This document shows positions 36,165-48,000 of a stretch of DNA of 64,000 bases, one piece after another (the stretch's first letter is position 1; every line of letters starts with the position of its first letter). The position numbers and the translations under genes are program-made. The DNA lies in assembly GCF_037038585.1 (NCBI RefSeq), contig NC_092520.1:13709001-13773000 (forward strand), in the 5' to 3' direction. Source of the stretch: Patagioenas fasciata. Taxonomy: Eukaryota > Chordata > Aves > Columbiformes > Columbidae. The notes beneath the pieces were generated by a model. It did no database searches. It saw only the letters and a list, made by a program, of their open reading frames with translations, and was not told the DNA's origin.

Positions 36165-36335
36165 CTGCTTGTCATCTGACATGAAGTCATCTGCTTCCAA
36201 AGTGCTACTATTATAAAGCTTTCCAGAGAGCAGCACATCAAACTTACAATACCGAGTAAGTCCACAGGCATGACAAGACATATTTTTGGGATTTTTCATG
36301 ATAATGCGAACATCTGGGTAACAATCCACACGCTC
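36165..36335 (-). CDS. CCDC82: CCDC82 coding exon (residues 339-395)
   Basis: A 171-nt phase-0 exon encodes ERVDCYPDVRIIMKNPKNMS, then CHACGLTRYCKF, LLSGKLYN and ADDFMSDDKQ. Human CCDC82 has [40 protein letters not shown] and IDNFMSHDKQ. A conserved cysteine cluster C359-x2-C362-x5-C368 looks like a possible metal-binding knuckle; that is inference only. The acceptor is CTGTTTTTCAG|GAGCGT and the donor CAG|GTAACT. This is the most conserved exon of the gene. Confidence 0.96.
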
Positions 36336-37284
<949 letters not shown>

Positions 37285-37849
37285 TCAGTGAGAGTCATTA
37301 CTAATTTGCTGACCACCCTATGTTGTACAAGTTTCTTCAAATAATTTTTTCAAGGACATTATGCTACTGCATACTAAGAACTAGGAATGATTTTAATAAA
37401 TTATTACTGAACACATTTGCTACTGTTATTCATAAAAGTGATCCATGCATCTTTGATAAATTGATATATTTATTTTAAAAGTCTGTATCACAAGAGGTAC
37501 ATGAATAAACTCTACAATCAAGGGTAAAAGGAAAAGTCTCCAAATGGAGACCCATTCACTAAAACACATTTAAAGAATGGAAAAGGGGAAAAAAGAAAAA
37601 AGTGCATTGCTTTTTGTCCAGTTTGTATGAGATGTTCATAACGTATGAGGAGGTTGCAATCTATGAAAACAAACTGCTTTGAGCAGCTTCAGAGAAATTT
37701 TGACTAATCTCTTTGTCACTTACAAAGAACACATAGAAACTGACCTTCAAATTTCAGCAGCATTCAGATGCCTTCACTTAAGCGGCATAAGTACATCCAA
37801 ATACTTACTCAAGGAAAAGAAATAAACAAGTATCAGGATGACTGAAACT

Positions 37850-38290
37850 ACCAAGGGCAATCAAGCTGGTGAAGGCTATAGAGCAGAAGTCATATGGGGA
37901 GCTCCTAAAGTCACTTGGTTTGTTCAGCCTGAAGGAGACTGAGGGGAGACCTCATGGCAGCTACAGCTTCCTCACAAGGAGAGGAGGAGGGGCAGGTGCC
38001 AAACTCTTCTCTCTGGTGACCAGTGACAGAACCTGAGGGAATGGCAGGAAGATGTGCCAGGGGAGGTTTAGGGTGGACATTAGGAAAAGGCTCTTCACCC
38101 AGAGGGTGCTGGAGCACTGGAACAGGCTCCCCAGGGAGGTGTCACGGCCCCAAGCCTGACAGTGTTCCAGCAGAGACTGGACAACACCCTCAGACACATG
38201 GTGTGAACTGTGGGGTTGTCCTGTGCAGGGACAGGAGCTGGACTCAATGATCCTTGTGGGTCCTTTCCAACTCAGGACTTTCTATGATTC
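37850..38290 (+). mobile_element. CR1 LINE 3' fragment (about 440 bp)
   Basis: Conserved CR1 blocks occur in order: CAAGCTGGTGAAGGC, AAGTCACTTGG, GACTGAGGGGAGACCTCATG, GGGTGCTGGAGCACTGGAAC, GGCTCCCCAGGGAGGTGTC, and a tail TTTCTATGATTC. It is of the same subfamily as the minus-strand copy at 44004-44460 and closely similar to it. Confidence 0.93.
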
Positions 38291-39239
38291 TAACACTATT
38301 CCACAATTGTCTCCCAAAGTTTCATTAATTAATTACTTTCGTTTAATTAATTTCATAGGTGCAGGTCAATTCACACTGTCTCAAGCTTCAGCAGGTACAG
38401 ATATATAAATTAATTCAGCTACCTTCCCTAGTCTTTCAGCAACGCTGCTATCAATGAAACAGAACCAAGGACCACTGGCTTTCTATCTTTCTATGTGAAC
38501 AGTTGATTGTCATTGTCATTATAGCCACCGTCGTTAAAACTGTTTTTTCCATTTACACTTTACACACAGTTAAGTCAGCTATACTAAAAGCTTGAAGAGG
38601 CTGTGCTAGACCATAAAAAATCCCTCATAATAAAAAGCAAGTCTGAACTCTAAAGTAGCTACTCTTGATGCAAACTAGTTAACAGATTAACTTCTGTTAA
38701 CTCAGAAAAATCCATTCTGTGTAATCTTTGTAATGCTAGACTACGTTCACATTATACTGTGTTCTTCAGAAAGATAAAATATAATCTCCAACTCATCCAC
38801 ATAGTAGAACTACTACCAGCACCTTGGCAATTGTTAGTTTTGTAGAGCAGGTACAATTCAAAACAGAATGAAGCTATTGCAACATAAATATGGCAAAGTT
38901 ATTACTTTCCTTAAGCTTGTTTTCACTTGGTAAACAAAACTAACACCTGAAAGAACTAGCAGTGGTAGATGAAAGACTTTTTTAGCTCCAGGAATACACA
39001 GCCTTTATTCTGAAATCTGTGGTGTTTTTCATTCCCTCTAAGTTCGTGATGACACCAAAAAGTCCTCTCTTTGGCTCTCTGCTGACTCCTGCCACAGCCT
39101 GACACTGACCGTCCTCTCATCAATCCCATCTTTACAGCACTTCTGTAACTATGGGTGAGGTTGCCATTCAGCCTCACTAGGCCAATGCCAAAAATCACTG
39201 CCTTAGCAAGAACAAGGCAAGAAGTACTGACTACGAAGC

Positions 39240-39818
39240 TGTAAGAGTCAGTCCAAACAACAGTATTTGCCTCAACATCGCCATCAGGAACTTGGAGAGA
39301 CACCAAGAATGGCCCGAGAGAAAGAACTGCGTGGTACAGGGACTCTCTGACCTAGGACTCCAGGTAACAATAGCTGCTGTCCAGAAGATGGATTTCATCT
39401 GCTGCCTCAACCAAACTTGCTCACCTCTTCCCTGTTACTAAGGCCAACGAAGAGGAACACGTGGGTCTTGAGGTCACCCAGCAGACAAGTAAGAGACCAC
39501 TGAACGCAAGGTGATGCAGGCGCAGACAAGTTTTGGCAAGCAAAGCGGGGACTTTATGGGCCTGCGCAGTTAAGTCTGCACTGTGAAACAAAGATGGAGA
39601 TTGGCCTCAGTCCATGGGAGAGAGGAGGGGTGAAGCGCTGTTGCTAAGCATAAAAGGTGGTTCCTAACTGAACATTGTGTGCCGCTTTACAGGCAAAATA
39701 ATAAAGTTACACTGTTTGACTGAATTATAACCCCTTGTCATTTTGGTCACCTTAATTTTGCACTTCGAGATCAAGGTAAACAAACCATCGTGAGTCCATC
39801 ACCAAATGGACCGCGACA
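39240..39818 (+). mobile_element. Solo LTR (ERVL-like) in CCDC82 intron
   Basis: A 579-bp element with TG...CA ends (TGTAAGAGTCAGTCC ... ACCGCGACA), flanked by a perfect 5-bp duplication GAAGC at 39235-39239 and 39819-39823. A TATA-like CATAAAAGG lies near 39650, and a polyadenylation hexamer AATAAA at about 39709-39714 is placed as in an R region. The terminal CGCGACA equals the end of the ERVL-type LTR at 8249-8987, suggesting the same superfamily, although the bodies differ. No internal retroviral genes adjoin, so it is a solo LTR. Orientation is antisense to CCDC82. Confidence 0.75.
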
Positions 39819-40149
39819 GAAGCACACAACATTTTGACAATCAGCTGACCTTGCAATGTTTTCATTGAGGTATCTACTTTGAAATTGACTTTGCTTTCAT
39901 GCTGGAACTGTTACTACTGATCAGTAACAGAGAAACACTTCCCTACATCTCAGAATGCCTTCTAACATTCTTCCAAGATTACTCTGTCCTTCTCAGATAG
40001 ATTTTTTTTTTCCCCGCAAATTTACAGAGCAGCAAAGAACAGATCTCAGGACTCACAGTCCCATAATCTAAAAAGGAAACACATCTTTCTCTACAATAAA
40101 TGTATTTGTATAACTCTGAATGCATTGTTATATTATTTAATGTAATTTA

Positions 40150-41340
<1,191 letters not shown>

Positions 41341-41566
41341 AGTGTGGGACGTAGTATGCCAGCAACTCGCTATTTGATGTATTCAGTTCCTTCTGTTGTG
41401 GCTGGTTTTCACTTATTTCATGCTCTGTGTTGTCATCATCATCATCCTCTTCTTCTTCTACTATAAAATCTTTCATGCTGTTGCTGTCAGCTTCACTGCT
41501 TTCTGTTGGTGTGAGGGGCAAGTGACAGAGTGGTTCCTCTTCTATTTCTTCTTCATCATTTGAATC
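41341..41566 (-). CDS. CCDC82: CCDC82 coding exon (residues 191-265)
   Basis: A 226-nt exon encodes DSNDEEEIEEEPLCHLPLTP, then TESSEADSNSMKDFIVEEEE and DDDDDNTEHEISENQPQQKE. Human has a comparable acidic segment containing YIIDDFVVQDEE. MKDFIVEEEE is the recognisable counterpart of that DDFVV motif. The acceptor is TTTAATTAG|GATTCA (phase 0) and the donor CACT|GTAAGA, leaving one base. Translation beyond 41341 is intron. The region is low-complexity acidic and probably disordered. Confidence 0.9.
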
Positions 41567-41914
41567 CTAATTAAATTTTTAAAAGTATTTCAAATACAAG
41601 AATTTACAGTACCTGCACTGACAAAATACTACACATATCAGATAAAATTTTTGACCTTATCCAACAAATCACATGTTTCAAAAAAATACATCATTCTGTA
41701 CTAATGACAATTACTTTCAGCTTTAAATCAGCCATCTCCTCTACAGAGTCTATTTCTAGGAATTAAACTAACATGAGATCTCCAAGCTAGTTCAACAGGT
41801 ATTTTGCTTCTTGATAAAAAATCATTTGATAATCCTCTCATGCATTTCTTCATGGAAAAAAAAAGGCATGATAAAGAAGTTTTTCCTTTCTGACTACATA
41901 GAGAAGATAGATAC

Positions 41915-41946
41915 CTGTGTTCTAAGCTGCTTAGTCACCAGAACGC
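41915..41946 (-). CDS. CCDC82: CCDC82 32-nt microexon (residues 180-190)
   Basis: An exon of only 32 nt is bounded by a strong acceptor (TTTGCTTTTTCAG|GCGTTC) and donor (ACACAG|GTATCT). With the T carried over from the upstream exon it reads CVLVTKQLRTQ and hands over in phase 0 to DSNDEEE. The alternative of skipping it fails: the strong upstream donor (ACT|GTGAGG) spliced directly to the next acceptor would create TGA. A weaker donor 5 nt further (GAG|GTCTGG at 42191) would allow skipping in frame, so alternative inclusion is conceivable. I did not recognise the peptide from human CCDC82. Confidence 0.75.
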
Positions 41947-42195
41947 CTGAAAAAGCAAATGAAAGGAAATTCTTAAATTCTCAGTGACTGAAATGAAACT
42001 CAAGATAAAGGTTTTCAGCAGTCAATATTGTTATCTAGCTAACATGACAACTGTTAAAATGTAACAGAATTACTGATTTGCCATGAATAAAAGCCAAAAT
42101 AAATAAAATCCCACTGGTTTATATCTATTAGTCTTCGCCTTCTCCTACACATTATTTTCCCCAATTCAATTTCAAAGACAAAATCCAGACCTCAC

Positions 42196-42740
42196 AGTTT
42201 TCGCTACTGCAGGATCTCCGAGTTGCTCTTTGTCTTGCAAGAACTTTCAACTTTGCAAACATTTTCTGTTTCCTATTAGTAGAAACGTTTTCTACAGGGC
42301 AGGTTTTATCAGGCTGCCGTTCCTGCAAATTCTCATCTTCATCCATTATACAGTGACGTTTAGCAAAAATTTTTCTAACAAGTATATCACTGTCTTCACT
42401 TTCATCACTGTCACACAAGACAGAAGTGTTCAACCTTTTACGCTTCCCAGGCACAATGTGCTCATCCTCATCTTCTGTTACTTCTCCATCATGGCTTTTC
42501 TGCTCCTGATCTGAGAGGCTGTTCTTCACAAGAGTTTCATCTTTTTCATCTGCTTCATCTTCTGATGTGGTACACTCTTCCTCCTCGGAGGTACATGAGG
42601 ATTCGTCATTGCTGTCAAGCAGTATGAGCTTCCTTTTAGTGCGTCTCCAATCAACTCGGGATTTGGATGGCGGTTCTGTTGCTGCTGTTTTATTTCTCGT
42701 TTCGTATCTTCTGACAACTGCTTTTATCTCCATTTGAAGG
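42196..42740 (-). CDS. CCDC82: CCDC82 first coding exon (residues 1-179; ATG at 42733)
   Basis: The exon starts after acceptor GTTGTCACAG|CCTTCAA at 42740. The ATG at 42733 opens MEIKAVVRRYETRNKT, followed by KSRVDWRRTKRKL (human HVRRHETRRNSK and KSRVDWRRTKR), serine/acidic runs, GKRKRLNTSVLCDSDESEDS and DILVRKIFAKRH (human [30 protein letters not shown]). It ends before donor ACT|GTGAGG. CCDC82 is a coiled-coil-named, acidic, probably nuclear protein of unclear function. The protein totals 478 residues across eight exons against 544 in human, mostly because acidic repeats in this exon are fewer. Basic patches near residues 8-35 and 90-95 could act in nuclear import (inference). Confidence 0.94.
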
Positions 42741-43200
42741 CTGTGACAACATCACAAAATGTAAACTGGTAAAACAGAGTACTTATTACATTATGCCATT
42801 CAAAAAGAAAAAAAAAGTACAAGGGCATGGATATTCTATCACATATGCTTATGATTTAATTAGGAAACACACTTAGAAATCAGCACCAAACTGAGCATGC
42901 ACAATAGCTTCTGAAGAGGATACACCTTCCTCCAGAACAGTAGAAGAGCATAACTGCCCACACTTAGAACGAATCAACCGGAAAAATCAGCAGCGCAGCT
43001 ACAGAACCCACCATCTCCTCCAACGCTGCAAGGAGGGACAGAGCCCCTGAGGCGCAACGCACACCGCCCAGGCAGGACCAGCAGCGGGTCTGGCTGGGGA
43101 GCGGCCCTGGGCTGGGGAAAGAGCGACCTGCAGCCGCCCGCCCGCAGCGAGACCCGACGCGGCCCAGGCGCGGGCCCTGCCGGGCCCCACAGAGCTCACC
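42741..43200 (-). other. CCDC82: CCDC82 5' intron / non-coding exon 1 region
   Basis: Between the acceptor at 42741 and the CpG promoter. Candidate donors for a non-coding exon 1 on the minus strand are GGCGGG|GTGAGC (exon end about 43200) and AACG|GTGAAA (exon end about 43327). Sequence alone does not decide between them. Frames in the GC-rich part are shadows. Confidence 0.45.
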
Positions 43201-43208
43201 CCGCCCGC

Positions 43209-43280
43209 GGCCACAGCACACGCAGCCCGCTGCCCCCCCGCCCGTGGCCATGGCACACGCAGCCCGCTGCCCCCCCGCCC
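43209..43280. repeat. 37-bp tandem duplication in CCDC82 promoter
   Basis: Copies at 43209-43243 and 43246-43280 share GCACACGCAGCCCGCTGCCC and the C-run after it. They differ at two of 35 bases. It is a recent-looking local duplication in the 5' UTR/promoter region. Confidence 0.85.
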
Positions 43281-43489
43281 TAACTCAGCACCCCCCGGCA
43301 GCTCGCGCAGCAGCCGTTACTTTCACCGTTAACGTTCCCGCGGTCCGGCGCTGGAGCCGCTGAGGAGAGGCCACCGCCCCCCGGCGCCCTGCGCGCCGCG
43401 ATTGGCCCGCGCCCGCTGTCACTCAGCTGCCGCGGTGTTTACGGAAGTGCTGGCAGGCGGGAAGGGGAGTTGTGTCACGTGGTGTGCTT

Positions 43490-43560
43490 GGGCTCGGTGG
43501 GTTGGCGCGCAGTGCTGGAGAGCCGGAGGTCAGGGGTTTGAGTCCTGCCCCTCGCAAGCG
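43490..43560 (+). other. tRNA-like A-box/B-box remnant
   Basis: TTGGCGCGCAGTGCTGG resembles a Pol III A box, and GGTTTGAGTCC (43535-43545) matches the B-box consensus GGTTCGANTCC at all but one position. Spacing fits a tRNA. The T-stem does not pair (AGGGG against CCTGC), so it is not a functional tRNA gene as read. It may be a tRNA pseudogene, a tRNA-derived SINE head, or chance. Confidence 0.3.
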
Positions 43561-44003
43561 GAACAACCCGTCAGTGCCCTACCTTGTGGAGTCTCATCCG
43601 GCAGCTCCCAAGTAACGTTAGAGTGCGGTGTTTTAGTTGTGATCACATTTTTGCTGGCCCTGAATTGTACTCCTGAGGAAAATCTGTGTGGGCTTCAGAG
43701 GTACAGCACCTCCCCAGGGGGGCTGCCAGTGGCCACTGCCGGGGACCGGTCACTGAGGGGCTGCCTGCCCCGGGGCATACCCTGACAAAGCAGCACCTCT
43801 GCAGTTTCCAGCACTCTTCCTCTCTGCTGCCCTGGGAACAAACCTGCTAAATTTATTGTGTTCGGCCCCCAAATGATAAGGGAATATGAAAGCAGGTTGT
43901 GGCAGCTGTAACTGTGGGGATGTTTTGGGGGTGCCAGTCTGGGGCCCGACTGGAGCAGAAATCCCAGTGGTGCCTGTACTTGGGAAACCTTTGCCAGCTC
44001 ACC

Positions 44004-44460
44004 TAGAATCATAGAACATCCTGAGTTGCAAGGGACCCACAAGGATCATTGAGTCCAACTCCTGTCCCTGCACAGGACAACCCCACAGCTCACACTGTGT
44101 GTCTGAGGGTGTTGTCCAGTCTCTTCTTGAACACTGTCAGGCTTGGGGCCGTGACACCTCCCTGGGGAGCCTGTTCCAGTGCTCCAGCACCCTCTGGGTA
44201 GAAGAACCTTTTCCTCATGTCCAATCTAAACCTCCCCTGGCACATCTTCCTGCCATTCCCTTGGGTTCTTGGTTGCTAGAGAGAAAAATTCGGCACCTGC
44301 GCGTCCTCATCCCCTTGTGAGGAAGCTGTAGCCGCCACGAGGTCTCCCCTCAGTCTCCTCCAGGCTGAAAAAAACAAGTGACTTTAGCCGCTCCTCATAC
44401 GGCTTCCCCTCCAAACCCTTCACCAACTTCGTAGCTTGTCCTCTGTGGGCCTCTCAGAAG
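44004..44460 (-). mobile_element. CR1 LINE 3' fragment, inverted relative to 37850-38290
   Basis: It starts TAGAATCATAGAACATCCTG (antisense CR1 tail) and continues through GTCCAACTCCTGTCCCTGCA, GACACCTCCCTGGGGAGCCT and CTTCCTGCCATTCCC. It is the same subfamily as the plus-strand copy in the CCDC82 intron, with long identical runs. Confidence 0.93.
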
Positions 44461-44869
44461 ACAACAGTTCTTTGGTGTCCATGAATCACATTTTGGGTAT
44501 GGTGCCTGCAGCTCCTTATTGAGCCTCTCAGACAGAAGCAGGGACATACTGAGGGCTCTGGTTCCCTGTGGGTCATGCTGTATCCGTGTGGAAAATCAGG
44601 GGCTGGGTGACATGGAGAGGTGTTACTAGTGCTGCTTCCTGAGGAGAGACCTGCCAGCTCAGCATGGGGCCCTTCTTCTTGGTAACAGCAACTTCACTGA
44701 CTGGTCCTCATGTGGGGAACCCCAGAAATGGAGGTTAGGGGATGGGGAAATGGTCTGAATGTTGTCTTAGTCACAGGGGAAAGTGGGAGTATTGCAGTGG
44801 GGGAGTTTGGGAGATGGAGGTACAATCAATTCATAAGGAGTAAGTAAGTTGCACTACTTTCTCTGCTCA
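44461..44869. other. Spacer, nothing recognised
   Basis: About 400 bp between two CR1 fragments. No gene, repeat or motif was recognised. Confidence 0.6.
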
Positions 44870-45086
44870 AAAACCAAGATACTAGGAAAAATTTATTGAT
44901 GGAAAGGGTTGTCAGGCATTGGAACAGGCTGCCCAGGGAAGTGGTTGAGTCACCATCCCTGGAGGTGTTTAAAAGATTCATAGATAAGTCTCTTAGGGAC
45001 ATGGTTTAGTGCCGCTGTTTGATTATGGCTAGACTTGATGATCTTGAGGGTCTCTTGCAACCAAAATCATTCTAGGTTTCTATGAC
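44870..45086 (+). mobile_element. CR1 LINE 3' fragment
   Basis: The blocks are GGCATTGGAACAGGCTGCCC, AGGGAAGTGGTTGAGTCACC, TTAGGGACATGGTTTAGTGC, GGTCTCTTGCAACCAAAATC and a decayed ATTCTAGG tail. Plus orientation, 5'-truncated. Confidence 0.92.
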
Positions 45087-48000
45087 ATGTTCTGGATGAG
45101 TATATGCAGGAAACGATTAACATCTAAAATAATGAGCTTCTTTTGTTTTTCTGCGTAAAATGTCTACTGAATAGGATGCTGGATTCTGTTCAGCTCTAAT
45201 GTGCCTGGAGATGCATTTTTATTACAAGATTTGTGTCTTAAATTTACTCTGCTTTACTTGGTTTGTGGTAGAAAACTACTGCTACCTTGGAACTCATTCT
45301 GCTGATATTTTTCATACTGTTTTAACAAGATCTTGTAAATGTCTCTGTATCTCTTTAAAAATAGGTGGTAAGGAAACCACAAGGAGAGGAAATGCTTGGA
45401 AATGAAAGGCAATTCTTTCTCATCTTATTTGCATAGCACTGCTGTGGATTTCACATGGTGAAGAGGTGTGGACAGGTGTTTATCTAGATGGTGGGTTGAA
45501 TTCCCACCATAATGTTTATATTGCAAAGATTAGAATGGTTATAATTCAAGGATTATGTTACATTAAGGGATTTATAGTCCTGGGCTGACATTTCTTTTAA
45601 TTTCTTTAAATTTAAAGTCAGTATCTGAGTTTTCAAATAAATAAAAGGGCCAGAGTTTGCCTGGGATTTAATGTTTCCTCCAAACTGTGGTGCATGGAAA
45701 CATTTCAGGGCGCTGGTCTGTCCCCGGTTCGTGTTTCTTGGTTCTAATGTCGCCACCTGGTGATAAAAGGCATGAAGAAAATCTTGTAGATGTACTCTAG
45801 TGCAGGAGATGGGAATAAACTAAGTACAATGAACATACTGTGTGTAACTAAAGAAAAAATAGAATACTTTTTTTTTTTTTTTACTTAAATGGCATGAAGA
45901 GTTTCAGTTGTGAATACTGGCTTCTGAGGGGCAGCTAAGAAGTTTTTGTTATGCACAATGCTGAAAGACCTTGTCTTGATTTCTCTGATGATTTTTCAGG
46001 TGAGTCCCAGTTCCAGGGGAGTCTGCAGTGTGGGGTCATGTTGTGTCCTCAGATTTAGAAGTGTACTTCCAGTCAAGAGACACAAGTTTTCCAAACAGGC
46101 AAATTTTCCTAAAAGCTCCTCTCTAAATTTCTTAAAACGTTCCTTACACATTAAGCAAACTCATCTATCACGTGAAAAATAAATGCAGATGATTTTCATG
46201 TGTACCATAGCCTTTTTACTGGGTTTGTGGAATCACTATGCCATGGGATGGCTACAGCATCTCCCCAGTACTGAGTATTTTATTTTACTGGGGTATCCCA
46301 GTCCCTGATGATTTTAGATAACAGACAAATCGATATGTTGGAAACTTGAATTTCTTTTAAGTGGCAGCCCCTACCAGCCACTTCTGTTACTAGCTGCTTT
46401 CATAGCTGAAGATTTGCTGTGCTGCTTTCCAACTCATCTGTTGTGCTGCTTTCCAGCTCACTCATTGCTGTGTTCACATTGCAGTTTCTCTGAAGCTTGA
46501 GCTCTTCTGGGGTTCAGCGATGTACAGAATTATACACACATCCCCTCCATAAAACAGCCCCTTCCTGCTTGGGGTATTCTCCTTTCCCTGAGGTGAGCAA
46601 TGGGAAGCTCTGAGCCCGCATTTCCCAGGGACTGTTTCCTGCAGCAGTACAGCATTTGTAAACCCTCTATGACTCCCAGGCACACTGAGCATTAGATTGG
46701 CTCATGCCCAAATATTAATGCTGGTATTTACCCCAAATGAAAAAAAAGCAAAAAAAACCCAAACAAAACTCTTCTTCCTTTTTTAAAGAGGAACACACCC
46801 AGACTTTTGAGGAGGTCAGGCCTGTCTGGAACGGGCACAGCCACCCAGGTCACTCTCTCTCTCTCTGTGGCAGATAGCAATAGCTTAACAGCTTGTTAGA
46901 GCAGGAATGAAAAGCCACTTGTGAGTTTGACAGCAAGGGGACTCATGACAATGAGCTCTAATGCTTTTGAAATAAATTTGCAGCCAGCTCGAAGACTTTC
47001 AGCATTGCAGTTCCTTAGAAGGGACTGTTCTTTTTGCTGTTCACCAGCTTACATCAGCAGGGACTCCCTGTCCCTTCAGCAAACACACTGCTCAGTCCAT
47101 TTATGTCGTGTGTTAAATAGAGACGTAAATTAACCAGACAATAACTTTTATCACCAGAAGGAGCGGCTAGGACTCATAGGGAGGGCCCCAAGTTATGTCT
47201 GGAGTGTAGAAACTGAATACAGGGTCATCATCCTTTCTTTCATTCCTTTGTTCTTTCTCTCATTCTTTCTCCCTGCCTTTGTTGAACTCAGCGTCCAGCA
47301 GGATACGTGAAGAGCATATTACAAGAGACTTGTTATCTTGCATTCCTCTGCCTCCTATACCTCATCAATGGAAGACCCTTTCCCTGATTTTAGGGAGAAT
47401 CCCAGCAAATGATGAGCCTGCTCAGAAGCTTTGGTAGCTACTGGATGACTTTTATGTTATTCTTGTCATTTAATTTATCGCTCTGTAGCCAGTCACAACA
47501 GAGAAATTGCCCTGAGTAGTTATAATTTCTTAGGAGAAAATATTTTAAGATTCTATTTCAATGCATTTTTTTTTTTAAAGAAAGTACGTCTCCATTTAGA
47601 AGAAAAGTTTTCCTGAAAATTTAAGAACTTTTCTAGAGCATAGGGTTTTCAAACTAATTCTAATTTTTTCCCATACTTTTGTTAACAGTATAACTTTTCT
47701 CAGAGACTGGAATTCATCTCTGCACAGAAGCCTTTTTAAGGAATTAAATGGGGTTTGTGAGATCCTTAATCCTCATTCTGGCTCTTTGTGCTGGGTTGAA
47801 TTTCATAGAGTGAATTTCAGACAAAAGAGACCAATGGAGTTAACATCTAATCTCTTTTTGAAACACTGAGAGTTTTCTGGTCTCATGAGATTCTGAAATC
47901 ATGTTCCATATACAAAAGTTTTCTTTGTGTGTCTTGTAGGATGGATCACAATTGCTAGATGATGTTTATGTTGTTTGCAGTGCCTTTGGGAGTTCTTGTT

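Larger units (their letters stand above)
42990..43560. promoter_or_regulatory. CCDC82: CpG-island promoter of CCDC82, probably bidirectional
   Basis: A GC-rich, CpG-dense block at the 5' end of CCDC82. It contains an inverted CCAAT box (ATTGG, 43401-43405), an ETS-family site ACGGAAGTG (43441-43449), a perfect E-box CACGTG (43476-43481) and no TATA box. This set is typical of housekeeping divergent promoters. In mammals the opposite direction drives JRKL. Here no large coding frame follows on the plus strand. Confidence 0.75.

Noticed and set aside
42152-42190. Continuation of the CCDC82 first coding exon as an open frame to 42152
   Set aside because: It runs past a strong GTGAGG donor into intron, and the added residues do not resemble CCDC82.
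43490-43560. Functional tRNA gene
   Set aside because: The T-stem does not pair and there is no clean acceptor stem, so only a remnant or chance match is proposed.
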